This document shows, one piece after another, positions 1-9,870 of a stretch of DNA of 64,000 bases. Every line of letters starts with the position of its first letter. The first letter of the stretch is position 1. Location of the stretch: positions 107,459 through 171,458 of the forward strand of contig NZ_JONJ01000008.1 in the NCBI RefSeq assembly GCF_000711825.1, read 5' to 3'. The notes under the pieces are model-generated. The model searched no databases and had not been told where the DNA came from. It worked only from the letters and a program-made list of their open reading frames with translations. The translations under genes and the position numbers were made by a program. The stretch is from [Clostridium] aminophilum DSM 10710. Lineage in GTDB: Bacteria; Bacillota; Clostridia; Lachnospirales; Lachnospiraceae.

Positions 1-1
1 C

Positions 2-1444
2 ATCAATCCGTACCGGCTGGCGTTCTGCTGGAGTGTGCTTCTCCTTCTTGCGGGCGCAGTTTTTGCGCGGAACCTGTTCTTCGGACGGATGGAGACCGGA
101 TTTCTCGTGACGGCACTTCTTCTGGGCACACTGCTCTCGGTCTCGCTTCCGGCCAACAAGATCGGCTGGGACGAAGAGGTACATTTTCGTCAGGCATTCT
201 GGCTTGCCAATTACCGTCAGCCGGTGGATGTGACGCAGGCGGTGATGAACGAGTTTATCACCGGGATGGACACCTGGCCGTATAATCAGCCCGGAAGCCG
301 CGATGAGCAGAACATGCTCGAAGACTATCTGGACACGAATGCCCGGACCGTCGGCGGAGAGCACCACTGGAGCACGGACCTCAACTGGACGACGGTCACC
401 GGCTATGCCGGCGAGGGGCTGTTTCTGAAGATCGGAGAGATCCTGAAGCTGCCGTTTTCGGCGCTGTTCCGGTTGGGGCGCCTCGGAAATCTCTATGTCT
501 ATATTCTGGTGATGGCACTTGCCATCCGGATCACGCCGGTGGGAAAGCCGATTCTGGCATTTCTGGGACTGATGCCCGAGCCGCTTTTTCTGGCCGGTGT
601 CTACTCCTACGATCCGACAGTCACCGCTTTTCTCTGCCTGTTCTTTGCGATGCTTCTTCGCGTCTGGGCGGACCCGGAGCAGAAGATGACCTGGCTCCGG
701 TATGCGGAAATGCTGCTGGTCTTTGCCTGGGGCTGCCGGATCAAGGCCGTTTACGCCCCGCTTCTTCTCATGGGACTTCTGATTCCGAAGGAGCGGTTCC
801 GGAGCGAAAGGGAGCGGAGAATCATGCGCGCAGGTTTTGTTCTGGCAACGGTTCTGCTTATGGCATCCTTTGTCCTTCCGGTGGTATTTGCACCGCGGGA
901 TGTGGGCGATACGAGAGGCGTGGAGACCAGCGAGAAGGGACAGATGGCCTACATCTTCGGACAGCCGCTTTCCTATGCGCTGATCCTTGCGCAGAATATG
1001 ATCCGCACGCTTCCGGCCTATGTCCTCGGCGAGGAATCGCTGGGACAGCTCGGACATCCGCTTCCGGCGGCATTTCCATGGATCTTCTATGCCGGAAGCC
1101 TCTGGATGATCCTGACCGGGAACCGGGAGGCTGTCAAAATGACGCCGGCCGGTCTGTTCAACCGGAAATCCCGACTCTGGATGTTTCTTCTGATTGCCGG
1201 GACTGCCGTGCTGATCTGGACGTCGATGTACATCGCGTTTACGACACCGGGAAATACTTATATTGACGGAGTGCAGGGCCGGTATTATCTGCCGCTCCTG
1301 TTCCCGCTGTGGCTGATCATGGTGCCGTCCTTTATCCGGATCCGGATGAGTGAGCGGATGCAGAATGGGATCACGCTTCTTCTTTCCGGCGGAATCCTGA
1401 CTGTGGTCTGGTTTGCGCAGGTGTATCTGTCTTTCTGCCGGTAG
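2..1444 (+). CDS. DUF2142 family polytopic membrane protein, 5' truncated by window edge
   Basis: The reading frame is already open at base 2 and ends with TAG at 1442-1444, so the true start lies outside the window; the GTG at 35 is an internal codon. About 480 residues are visible. The protein has roughly ten hydrophobic segments. A WDEEVHF motif follows the first segments, matching the acidic D-E-x-x-H loop of the DUF2142 family, which resembles GT-C type glycosyltransferases using lipid-linked sugars. A late motif, YIDGVQGRYYLP, is also typical. It probably acts in surface glycan assembly, but the reaction is unknown. The next gene is unrelated. Confidence 0.75.
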   Translation: MNPYRLAFCWSVLLLLAGAVFARNLFFGRMETGFLVTALLLGTLLSVSLPANKIGWDEEVHFRQAFWLANYRQPVDVTQAVMNEFITGMDTWPYNQPGSRDEQNMLEDYLDTNARTVGGEHHWSTDLNWTTVTGYAGEGLFLKIGEILKLPFSALFRLGRLGNLYVYILVMALAIRITPVGKPILAFLGLMPEPLFLAGVYSYDPTVTAFLCLFFAMLLRVWADPEQKMTWLRYAEMLLVFAWGCRIKAVYAPLLLMGLLIPKERFRSERERRIMRAGFVLATVLLMASFVLPVVFAPRDVGDTRGVETSEKGQMAYIFGQPLSYALILAQNMIRTLPAYVLGEESLGQLGHPLPAAFPWIFYAGSLWMILTGNREAVKMTPAGLFNRKSRLWMFLLIAGTAVLIWTSMYIAFTTPGNTYIDGVQGRYYLPLLFPLWLIMVPSFIRIRMSERMQNGITLLLSGGILTVVWFAQVYLSFCR

Positions 1445-1611
1445 AATTCCGGGATGAACGGAAGAATTCCGGGACGAACGGAATCTGCCGGACGATGAAC
1501 GCATGGAGTACAGCGCATATGTTCGGCATAATATTGTATAATTATAGTGTTGCGGAAAGAACAGTGGTTGGATCATTTCCGATCAGAGAAAAGAAACAGG
1601 AGGCGTGAGAA

Positions 1612-2814
1612 ATGCAGAAATTTGTTTATTATGCACCGACTGAGATTGTGTTCGGACAGGATACGGAACTTCAGACAGCGGGACTGGTGAAAAAGTACGG
1701 CGGAAACCGTGTCGTTCTCATCTACGGCGGAAAATCCGCAGTGAAGAGCGGTCTGATCGGACGTGTGGAAGAGAACCTGAAAGGGGAAGGGCTGGAAGTG
1801 CTCTCCTGCGGCGGCGTTGTGCCGAATCCGCTTCTCTCCAAAGCGCGTGAAATCGCAAAGGCGGCCGTGGAATTCAAAGCGGACTTTGTTCTGGCGGTCG
1901 GCGGCGGAAGCGTGATCGATACCGCAAAGGCAGTGGCGCTCGTTCTCGCGGCTCCGGAACATGATGTATGGGATTTCTGGAGCAAAAAGGCTCCGCTGGA
2001 TAAGGCAGCTCCGCTCGGAAGCATCCTGACCATTTCGGCAGCAGGTTCCGAGACCAGCAATTCCACCGTTCTTACAAAGGACGACAAGACACCGCCGACC
2101 AAGAGGGGAATCAACAGCGATTCGTTCCGCTGCCGCTTCACGATCATGAACCCGGATTTGACGATGACGCTTCCGGTATGGCAGATCGGCGCCGGCGCCG
2201 CGGACATTTTCATGCACACGTCCGAGCGCTATTTTGCGAAGATTCTTGGCAATCACCTGACCGATGAGATCGCGGAGGGACTGTTCCGTGACATTATCAA
2301 ATACGGTCCGATCGGCGTGAAGGATCCGAGGAACTACGAGGCGATGAGCGAGATCATGTGGTGCGGCAGCGTATCGCATGTCGGTCTCACCGGTATCGGA
2401 GCGAAGGGAGACACCGCGCGCGAGGGAGACTGGGCGTGCCATCAGCTGGGCATGGCGATCTCCGCACTCTACGATTCCACGCACGGAGCGACGCTCTCCG
2501 CAGTCTGGGCTTCCTGGGCGAGATACGTGAAATCTCAGAATCTGCCGCGTTTTGCGGAGTTTGCCCGCAAGGTGTACGGCATCGCGGAGACAGATGATGA
2601 GAAAGCTGCGGACGAGGGAATTCAGAGAACCAATGAATTTTTCCGGAGCCTTGGCATGCCGCTGACCATTACCGAGCTTCTCGGACACGAGCCGACCGAT
2701 GAAGAGCTTACAAAGCTTGCGGATGAGTGTTCCTACGATCACACGAGAAGCATCGGAAGCTTTAAGACGCTGGACTATGATGACATTCTGGCGATTTACC
2801 GGATGGCAAAGTGA
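1612..2814 (+). CDS. iron-dependent alcohol dehydrogenase (butanol dehydrogenase / YqhD type)
   Basis: 400 residues, the usual length for group III Fe-ADH. It should reduce aldehydes to alcohols with NAD(P)H in the cytoplasm. The nucleotide-binding GGGSVID is at residues 97-103. The four metal ligands can be placed as Asp198, His202, His277 and His291, which match the spacing of YqhD/BdhA. The ATG has AGGAGG upstream. A TATAAT at 1537-1542 may be the -10, but no good -35 is seen. It stands alone. Substrate cannot be fixed: butyraldehyde, methylglyoxal or another aldehyde are all possible. The partner of interest is the HisD-like dehydrogenase just downstream. Confidence 0.88.
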   Translation: MQKFVYYAPTEIVFGQDTELQTAGLVKKYGGNRVVLIYGGKSAVKSGLIGRVEENLKGEGLEVLSCGGVVPNPLLSKAREIAKAAVEFKADFVLAVGGGSVIDTAKAVALVLAAPEHDVWDFWSKKAPLDKAAPLGSILTISAAGSETSNSTVLTKDDKTPPTKRGINSDSFRCRFTIMNPDLTMTLPVWQIGAGAADIFMHTSERYFAKILGNHLTDEIAEGLFRDIIKYGPIGVKDPRNYEAMSEIMWCGSVSHVGLTGIGAKGDTAREGDWACHQLGMAISALYDSTHGATLSAVWASWARYVKSQNLPRFAEFARKVYGIAETDDEKAADEGIQRTNEFFRSLGMPLTITELLGHEPTDEELTKLADECSYDHTRSIGSFKTLDYDDILAIYRMAK

Positions 2815-3082
2815 GATCGCAGATCACGACCGACGGCCGGTTCCGGTGACAAAAAACGCTTGCGAAAAGCGTATCCATGATGTATCCTATCAGACATACG
2901 ACAACAGATTAGCACGTTAACATGATAAAGCAAAAGAGAAAAGCGGAAGGTGAGGCCGGATACTGCGGTTTTCACCGGCGATCAGACGCAGATCGGACTG
3001 CCGGAAATGTTCCGCGGCTGTCTTTTAGCGATCGGGATACGTGTATAATGAATGGAATAGCAGGAATCGAAAGGGAGCAGAC

Positions 3083-4354
3083 ATGGAATATCTGAAGAAG
3101 CCGGCGGTACGACCGGAGGAAGAGACCGAGAAGAAAGTCGCGGACGTAGCGGCGATCATCGCCGGAGTCCGAAAGAACGGAGATGAGGCGGTCCGCGCCT
3201 GCAATACGAAGTTTGACGGCAACACCCGTGAACTGTTTCGGGTTTCCCGGGAAGAGATTGATGCCGCTCGCGCGAAAATGACGCCGGAAGAGATCTCGGA
3301 TCTCGAGGCGGCAGCGAAAAATATCCGGGAATTCGCGAAAGCGCAGTTGGACTGCGTGAAGCCGCTTGACGGCGTCTCCGTCATTCCCGGAGCCCGTCTC
3401 GGTCACCGCGTCATTCCGCTTGCTTCCTGTGGATGTTATGTTCCGGGCGGTTCTTATCCGCTGTTTTCCACTGCGCTGATGCTGGTTGTCCCGGCGAAGG
3501 TTGCCGGTGTCCGGCGGGTGGTAGCCGTTTCACCGACCGTTAAGGGAACGACGGAGATCGATTACCGGACGCTCGCGGCGATGGATATCGCCGGCGCGGA
3601 TGAGATCTATGCGATCGGCGGCGTTCAGGCGATCGCGGCTCTCGCCTACGGAACGGATCAGGTGAAGGCGGTGGACAAGATTGTCGGACCGGGCAATCAG
3701 TATGTTGCGGAGGCGAAGCGCCAGTGCTTCGGCCAGGTCGGCATTGACTTTGTTGCAGGCCCCTCGGAAGTGCTTGCGATTGCGGATGAATCCGCCGATC
3801 CGGAGATCCTTGCCGCAGATATGCTGGCGCAGTCCGAGCACGACCGCCTTGCGAAGGGGATTCTTGTGACGACGAGCCGAAAACTCGGCGAGGATGTGAT
3901 GGCAGCCGTGGAGCGGCAGCTGAAAGCACTGTCCACGGCGGATATAGCGGCGGACTCCTGGCACACCTACGGAGAAGTGATTCTGGCGGAGTCGCTCGAG
4001 GAGGCGTGTACGATCTCTGATGAGATTGCGCCGGAACACCTGGAGATCTGCGTAAGAGAAGAGGATCTTGAACCGGCGGAGGCGATGCTGACGAATTTCG
4101 GATCTCTCTTCATCGGACAGGAAACCGGAGAAGTCTTTGGCGATTACGCGTCCGGAACGAATCACTCTCTTCCGACGATGCGCGCGTCCCGCTATACCGG
4201 CGGCGTGTGGGTCGGTACTTTCCTGAAGGTCTGCTCCTTCCAGCGGTATAACCGGGAGGCAATGATGGCGGTTGCTCCCCTCGTTTCCCGGATGGCGAAC
4301 GGGGAGGGGCTGATGGCGCACAAAAATGCGGCCGATATCCGGATGAAGCGATGA
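3083..4354 (+). CDS. histidinol dehydrogenase family protein (HisD-like, possibly not histidine biosynthesis)
   Basis: 423 residues from the ATG at 3083, chosen because GGGAG lies just upstream; an in-frame start at 3041 overlaps a TATAAT -10 (3044-3049) and is unlikely. True HisD oxidises histidinol to histidine with Zn2+ and NAD+. All HisD hallmarks are present: GPGNQYV, GPSEVLAIAD, AQSEHD (metal ligands), APEHLE (catalytic Glu-His), GDYASGTNHSLPT and the C-terminal AHKN histidine. However, the substrate-side stretch reads CYVPGGSYPLFSTALM rather than the YVPGG-x-A-x-YPSSVLM usual in HisD. No other his gene is nearby. From memory, the pattern fits the HisD-like group that includes sulfopropanediol dehydrogenase HpsN, so the substrate is open. 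Confidence 0.75.
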   Translation: MEYLKKPAVRPEEETEKKVADVAAIIAGVRKNGDEAVRACNTKFDGNTRELFRVSREEIDAARAKMTPEEISDLEAAAKNIREFAKAQLDCVKPLDGVSVIPGARLGHRVIPLASCGCYVPGGSYPLFSTALMLVVPAKVAGVRRVVAVSPTVKGTTEIDYRTLAAMDIAGADEIYAIGGVQAIAALAYGTDQVKAVDKIVGPGNQYVAEAKRQCFGQVGIDFVAGPSEVLAIADESADPEILAADMLAQSEHDRLAKGILVTTSRKLGEDVMAAVERQLKALSTADIAADSWHTYGEVILAESLEEACTISDEIAPEHLEICVREEDLEPAEAMLTNFGSLFIGQETGEVFGDYASGTNHSLPTMRASRYTGGVWVGTFLKVCSFQRYNREAMMAVAPLVSRMANGEGLMAHKNAADIRMKR

Positions 4355-4414
4355 TCGGAAATGGTTTGTCCTGCGGATGGATTTCAGATAATTTATAATA
4401 TGTTTTGCGACAGT

Positions 4415-4465
4415 CAACGAGTCAGGGTCTCATGCGATTATGGACCCCGGCTCGTTGTTTGTTGT
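4415..4465 (+). terminator. intrinsic terminator after hisD-like gene
   Basis: CAACGAG (4415-4421) and GGGTC (4425-4429) pair with GACCC (4443-4447) and CTCGTTG (4451-4457), separated by a matched 3-base internal loop. A T-rich TTTGTTGT tail follows. Confidence 0.65.
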
Positions 4466-4575
4466 GACCGAAAAAATTAAAAATGATAATTTCTGCAAAG
4501 TGGAATACAATGGTGTTAAGGCGTGAAAACCGGAAAAACACAAAGAACTATAACTGACAGGGAGGACATGACAGA

Positions 4576-5736
4576 ATGAAACTGCTTCATTTGGGGGACC
4601 TTCATCTCGGGAAGTCCCTCGGGGATTTTGACCTGACAGAGGATCAGAAATATATCCTTGATCAGATCCGGAAACTGGTGGAGAAAGAGAAAATTGACGC
4701 CGTTCTGATCGCTGGGGATGTCTATGACAAATCGATTCCCAGCGAGGCCGCGACAAGACTTCTGGACCGGTTTCTGAGTGAACTGTCCTCTCAGGGCGTG
4801 AAAACGTACATGATCAGCGGTAACCATGACTCCGACGACCGGCTGAACTTTGGAAGCACACTGTTTGAGAAGAACAGGGTATTTATCTATTCGGTGTTTG
4901 ACGGCCATCTCCGGAAATATGTTCTGAATGACGGTGACACGGAGGTGAACATTTACCTTCTCCCGTTTGTAAAAGCATCGCAGGTAAGGCATTATTATCC
5001 GGAGGCAAAGATCGAGAATTACGAGGACGCTGTGAGGACGATTCTCGCGGACGCTGACATTGACCGGACGAAAAAGAATGTACTCATCGCACATCAGTTT
5101 GTCGCGGGGAAAGGGAACGATCCGGTACTGGGCGGCTCGGAAGGCATGGGAACGCAGAGCGTAGGCCTTGTGGAGCGGATCGGTTTTGACCTGTTTGACG
5201 CATTTGACTATGTCGCTCTCGGGCATATTCACTCGCCGCAGCAGGTGGGGAGGGCCGAGGTGCGTTATTCCGGTTCGCCGTTAAAATACTCTCTGAGTGA
5301 AGTGAACAACGAAAAGTCGGTTCCGGTTATCACGGTCGATTCCCGGAGCGGTGTGACCGTGGAATGCATTCCGTTAAAGCCGCTTCGCGATCTGCGCCAT
5401 ATCAAAGGGACGAGAAACGACCTTCTGAAGAAGGAAAATGTGACCGATCCGGACGATTACCTCTATGTGACACTGACGGACGAAGAGTTTGTCACCGATG
5501 CGATGGGAATCTTTCAGCAGATCTATCCCCACACGGTAAAGATTGATTATGACAACTCGCATACAAGGGAGATCGAACAGGTTGACATCTCGCAGATCGC
5601 GGAAAACCGGTCTTTCGAAGATCTGATCCGGGATTTCTACCGCCAGATGTACAACGACAGGGAGATCAGCGCCGCGGAAATGGATATGATGCGGACAGTC
5701 GCAAGAGAGGCAGGTGTATTGCATGAAGCCGATTAA
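4576..5736 (+). CDS. sbcD: exonuclease SbcD, Mre11-type nuclease subunit
   Basis: 386 residues. SbcD is the Mn2+-dependent nuclease partner of SbcC; the pair opens and degrades DNA hairpins and blocked ends during repair. The calcineurin-like phosphoesterase motifs are in order: D8-x-H10, GDVYD (47-51), GNHD (82-85) and a later GHIHSPQ. The C-terminal capping and latching region follows. The stop overlaps the start of sbcC by a few codons, so the two genes are translationally coupled. GGGAGG upstream supports the ATG at 4576. Confidence 0.93.
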   Translation: MKLLHLGDLHLGKSLGDFDLTEDQKYILDQIRKLVEKEKIDAVLIAGDVYDKSIPSEAATRLLDRFLSELSSQGVKTYMISGNHDSDDRLNFGSTLFEKNRVFIYSVFDGHLRKYVLNDGDTEVNIYLLPFVKASQVRHYYPEAKIENYEDAVRTILADADIDRTKKNVLIAHQFVAGKGNDPVLGGSEGMGTQSVGLVERIGFDLFDAFDYVALGHIHSPQQVGRAEVRYSGSPLKYSLSEVNNEKSVPVITVDSRSGVTVECIPLKPLRDLRHIKGTRNDLLKKENVTDPDDYLYVTLTDEEFVTDAMGIFQQIYPHTVKIDYDNSHTREIEQVDISQIAENRSFEDLIRDFYRQMYNDREISAAEMDMMRTVAREAGVLHEAD

Positions 5737-8700
5737 GCTGATTATGAGCGCATTCGGGCCCTATGCGGGCGAAATGCCGCCGATCGATTTTACGAACTTT
5801 GAGGAGAAAGGTCTGTTTCTGATCTCCGGGGACACCGGAGCCGGAAAAACCACAATTTTTGACGCGATCATCTATGCGCTGTATGGGGATACCAGCGGTT
5901 CTTACCGTGGTGTCAAAAACCTGCGAAGCGAGTACGCAAAAGAGGATGTGAAGAGTTATGTGGAATTCTATTTTTCGCACCAGGGAAAGGAATATCATAT
6001 CCGCCGCGAGCCGTCCTATGAGCGGATCAATCGAAACGGGAAAATCACGGAAGAACCGGAGAAGGTGACCTTCTATTATCCGGACGGAAGCACCGTGGAG
6101 GGGAGCCGGAATGTCGATGGATTAAAAAGCGATCCGGGGATTGTGCGCGGGCTCCTTCATATCGACAAGGATCAGTTTAAGCAGATCGCGATGATCGCAC
6201 AGGGGGAATTCTGGTCTCTTCTGAACGCAAAGACTGACGACCGGACGAGGATTCTCCGGACGATTTTCCGGACAAGCGGTTACAACAGCATGGAGTATAA
6301 GCTGAAAGAACGGCAGGATGAAAGCGGAAGAAAGAAGACGAAGATCGAGGACAGCATTGTCCAGTATTTTCACGACGTGAAAGCCGATCCGGAAGACGGT
6401 CGGGCGGAGGAACTGGCGCTTCTTCAGGAACGGGCTGAGAAATCCGGAAGCGTGTGGAATCTGGACGAGATGACGGGACTTCTGAAACAGCTGATCGAGT
6501 CGGATCGGGAAAGAAAACAGGACGCGGACGAAAAGCAGAAGGAAGCGGATCAGCTTCTCAATGCCAGCCGGGTGGAGCTCGCGACCGCGGAGGACAATAA
6601 CAGGGATCTGCGCAGATGTGAGGAACTGAAGAAGAAAGAAGCGGAACTGGCCGGAAGAAAAGAAGAAATCGATCGAAAAGAGACGGTTCTTACAAGACAA
6701 AAGCTGGCATCCCGGGAATGCAACCAGTTCTATCTGTCCTGGAAGGAGAAGGAAGCTTCGGTTCAGCGGCTGGAACGACAGGCGGAGGAGAAGACCGAAG
6801 CGGTAAAAGCGGCATCGGAACGAGCGGAGGACGCGAAGCGAGCGTTGGAAGCGGCGGAGAGAGAGCGGCCGGATGCGGACCGGCTCCAAAAACAGGCAGA
6901 GAAGATTCGGGATGAGGAGAAAAATTATCAGAGAAGAGATGCGCTGGCCGGAGAAATCGCGGAACTGAAGAAAAAAGCGGCCGGATTTGCCGGTACAGAG
7001 AAGGATCTGAGTGACCGGGATAATGCGCTGAAGGAGAAAATCAGCGCTCTTCAGGACAGACAGAAGAAACTCAGAGAAACTCCGGAAAAACTTGCAAAGG
7101 CAGAGGGAGAGGAAGAAAAACTCCGGAGTCTTTGCACGGACATCCGGGAGATTCTGGACTGTAAAATTCCGGCCTGGGAGTTAAAACAGAAAGTCCGGAA
7201 AGAGAAGCAGGACGCATTTTCCAGAGCGTTTGCGGAATTTGAAGCGGCAAATCAGAAGCGGATCGAGGCGGAGAAGATTCTGGACTCATGCCGGGCGGGA
7301 ATTCTGGCGCAGACACTGGAGGAAGGAAAAAAATGTCCGGTCTGCGGGTCCACACACCATCCGGATCCGGCTGTAATGCCGGAGAAAGCCGTTACCGAGG
7401 AGGAATTCAGGAAGCGGAAGCGCGAGGAGGAACGCTGTCAGGAGAAGAAAAATGCCGCCAATGCCGCGGCAGAAGCGTCCAATTCCGCACTCGAACAGTA
7501 TGAGGAGCAGCTCCGGAGCGATATGCTTCGGTGTCTGGAGAATCCGGTCATCGGGATGGAAAACCGTACCGGCGGACCGGAGGAACTCCGGAGAGAGATC
7601 GGGCAGGCGGAGACTCTTCTGGCGGAAAAGATACAGGAAAATCAGAAAGAACAGTCCCGGCTGACAAGAGACCGTGCCGCGCTCAAAAAGGCGGAAAACG
7701 ATCTGGACCAGGCCCAAAACGAAGAAACAGAGGCACTCGAAAGGGATAAGAAGCTTTTCGCGGAGACAAAGCAGGAGACAGAGCGGGAACTGGTTGCCCG
7801 ACAGGCGGAGTACCGGACGCTGGAGGATCTGAGCTTTGAGACCTGGGAGGCGGCGGAGGCAAAGCTCCGGGCCGCGCAGGAGAAGGAGACGGCGATCCGA
7901 AGCCGGTTGGAGGCGGCCGGTCAGGAGACGAAGACGGCGGACGAGCATCTCGCCGCGGAGAAGGCGTCTCTCCGAACGATCGAAGAGAATCGGGAAAAGG
8001 AACGGAGAGAGGAAAAAGAAAGAGGAGAGAAACTGGACGAGGCGATCCGGAAGAACGGATTTTTGTCGGTGGATGAACTGCTGGAATTTGTCCGGACAGA
8101 GGACGAGATCTCCGCAGCGGATCAGGAGATCGAGGACTACCGGCAGGATGTTCACGTCAACCGGCAGCAGCTGGCGGATGCGGAAGAACGTGCCCGGGGA
8201 AAAGTCCTCATCGATGTGGAGGCGCTGAACGAGAGGTGCATCCGGCAGGAAAGTGCCGCGGCGGCAAGTCGCAGTGCCGTGAATGAGATTGCGAACCGAC
8301 TGCAGAACAATCAGGAAAAACTGGAGAGAATGGAAGCACAGGCGCCGGAACTGGAGAAGGCGAAAAAAGAGAATGACATCTGTGTGAGATTATACAATCT
8401 GGTCAGGGGAACGACCGGAAACGGAAAGATCACACTGGAGCAGTTTATTCAGGCCGCCGGCTTCGACGGAATCATTGCGGCGGCAAACCGCCGGCTCCGC
8501 CCGATGAGTGACGGGCAGTTTGAACTGTTCCGTCAGGATAAGCTCGGAAAGAAAAGCAATACCTTCCTCGATCTGGGGGTTCATGATAACTTTACGGGAC
8601 ATGATCGTCCGGTGGGGAGTCTCTCCGGTGGCGAGAGCTTTAAAGCATCGCTGAGTCTGGCACTCGGCCTCTCCGATACCGTGTCGATGAGCAGCGGCGG

Positions 8701-8917
8701 TGTTCAGATGGACGCGCTCTTTATCGACGAGGGATTCGGAACGCTGGACCGGAATTCGATTGAGAATGCGATGGACATCCTGATCAATCTTTCCGGGAAG
8801 AATAAGCTGGTCGGCGTCATCAGCCACCGTGAAGAACTGATGGAGAGTATTCCGCAGCAGATCCATGTCACGAAAGACAGGGACGGAAGTCACATTAAAA
8901 CGGAACGCGGAATCTGA
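5723..8917 (+). CDS. sbcC: exonuclease SbcC, SMC-like ATPase subunit
   Basis: 1064 residues, in the normal range for SbcC. ATPase partner of SbcD. The P-loop GDTGAGKTT is at about 36-44. It is followed by a very long Glu/Lys/Arg-rich coiled coil broken by a zinc hook CPVCGSTHH near residue 538, then the second coil. The ABC signature LSGGES lies near 967 and Walker B with D-loop (DEGFGTLD) near 1003. The ATG at 5723 is preferred to a GTG at 5714, since the homologous N-terminus begins MKPIKL. It overlaps the sbcD stop by 14 bases. Confidence 0.93.
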   Translation: MKPIKLIMSAFGPYAGEMPPIDFTNFEEKGLFLISGDTGAGKTTIFDAIIYALYGDTSGSYRGVKNLRSEYAKEDVKSYVEFYFSHQGKEYHIRREPSYERINRNGKITEEPEKVTFYYPDGSTVEGSRNVDGLKSDPGIVRGLLHIDKDQFKQIAMIAQGEFWSLLNAKTDDRTRILRTIFRTSGYNSMEYKLKERQDESGRKKTKIEDSIVQYFHDVKADPEDGRAEELALLQERAEKSGSVWNLDEMTGLLKQLIESDRERKQDADEKQKEADQLLNASRVELATAEDNNRDLRRCEELKKKEAELAGRKEEIDRKETVLTRQKLASRECNQFYLSWKEKEASVQRLERQAEEKTEAVKAASERAEDAKRALEAAERERPDADRLQKQAEKIRDEEKNYQRRDALAGEIAELKKKAAGFAGTEKDLSDRDNALKEKISALQDRQKKLRETPEKLAKAEGEEEKLRSLCTDIREILDCKIPAWELKQKVRKEKQDAFSRAFAEFEAANQKRIEAEKILDSCRAGILAQTLEEGKKCPVCGSTHHPDPAVMPEKAVTEEEFRKRKREEERCQEKKNAANAAAEASNSALEQYEEQLRSDMLRCLENPVIGMENRTGGPEELRREIGQAETLLAEKIQENQKEQSRLTRDRAALKKAENDLDQAQNEETEALERDKKLFAETKQETERELVARQAEYRTLEDLSFETWEAAEAKLRAAQEKETAIRSRLEAAGQETKTADEHLAAEKASLRTIEENREKERREEKERGEKLDEAIRKNGFLSVDELLEFVRTEDEISAADQEIEDYRQDVHVNRQQLADAEERARGKVLIDVEALNERCIRQESAAAASRSAVNEIANRLQNNQEKLERMEAQAPELEKAKKENDICVRLYNLVRGTTGNGKITLEQFIQAAGFDGIIAAANRRLRPMSDGQFELFRQDKLGKKSNTFLDLGVHDNFTGHDRPVGSLSGGESFKASLSLALGLSDTVSMSSGGVQMDALFIDEGFGTLDRNSIENAMDILINLSGKNKLVGVISHREELMESIPQQIHVTKDRDGSHIKTERGI

Positions 8918-8966
8918 CGGAAAAAAACATTCCATTATCTTCCGGCATCCGGGAGGACAGTTCAAA

Positions 8967-8995
8967 GTGACTATCCTCTGTATCTGTGGTAGAAT
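8967..8995 (+). promoter_or_regulatory. sigma-A promoter of the glycosyltransferase cluster
   Basis: GTGACT (8967-8972), 17-base spacer, TAGAAT (8990-8995) with an extended -10 TGG. Transcription would start near 9002. A perfect hairpin GTCCGC-TT-GCGGAC (9008-9021) then forms the 5' end of the leader. Confidence 0.6.
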
Positions 8996-9066
8996 ATCAC
9001 AGAGTATGTCCGCTTGCGGACTTTGTTAACAGAAGCAGCAGAAGACACAGAAAAGGGAGGTCAGTC

Positions 9067-9870
9067 ATGGACAGAGTGCTTCATACATTTGCCGTATGTG
9101 CATACGGAGATTCGCCGTATCTGGAACAGTGTATCCGTTCCCTGACGGGACAGACGGTCCGGAGTGAGATTATCATCTGTACGGCGACGCCCAGCGATTA
9201 TATCCGCCGGATTGCGGAGAAATACGGCATTTCCCTCTGCGTCCGTGACGGAGAGCCGGGAATCCGCGAAGACTGGCAGTATGCCTGGGAAAAATCGGGC
9301 GGAACGCTGGTGACCATCGCGCACCAGGATGACATCTACCGCAGAACCTATACGGAGGAACTGATCCGCGCATACGGAAAATATCCGGATCTTTCCCTTT
9401 TCGCCAGCGATTATATGACGATAAAGATGAAGAACGGGAAAGCGGTGGACGACACGTTCAACGCAGTCTGGCTGGTGAAGAAGATTCTTCGCCTTCCGCT
9501 TCGCCTGCAGCTGATCTCCGACCGCACCTGGCTGAAACTGTCCGGTCTTGTCTTCGGCAATTCCATCTGCTGTCCGACCTGCACATACAACAAGGCGCTG
9601 ATCGGAGACCGGAAAATGTTCCCGTCCGAGATGAAATTTGCCCTCGACTGGGACAATCTCGTCGATCTGTCATCGGCAGCAGGACGGTTCGTGATCACCG
9701 AAAAGCCGTTGCTTGCCTACCGCGTGCATGACGGCGCAGCGACATTCCGCTCCATGCAGGATGACGGAAGAAACAGGGAGGAAGAGGCGATGTTCCGGAA
9801 ATTCTGGCCGGAGTCCATTGCGCTCTTTCTCATGAAACTCTACAAAAAAGCAGGAAATGAGTATAAATGA
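9067..9870 (+). CDS. glycosyltransferase family 2
   Basis: 267 residues from the ATG at 9067, which has GGGAGG upstream; an in-frame start at 8986 falls inside the promoter. GT-A fold with the nucleotide-sugar site HQDDIY near residues 86-91 and an N-terminal AYGDSPYLEQCIRSL typical of GT2 enzymes. It would add a sugar to a lipid-linked or nascent glycan at the inner membrane face. No membrane segment is evident. The stop overlaps the start of the next glycosyltransferase by 14 bases, so the genes form an operon. The acceptor and sugar cannot be told from sequence. Confidence 0.85.
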   Translation: MDRVLHTFAVCAYGDSPYLEQCIRSLTGQTVRSEIIICTATPSDYIRRIAEKYGISLCVRDGEPGIREDWQYAWEKSGGTLVTIAHQDDIYRRTYTEELIRAYGKYPDLSLFASDYMTIKMKNGKAVDDTFNAVWLVKKILRLPLRLQLISDRTWLKLSGLVFGNSICCPTCTYNKALIGDRKMFPSEMKFALDWDNLVDLSSAAGRFVITEKPLLAYRVHDGAATFRSMQDDGRNREEEAMFRKFWPESIALFLMKLYKKAGNEYK

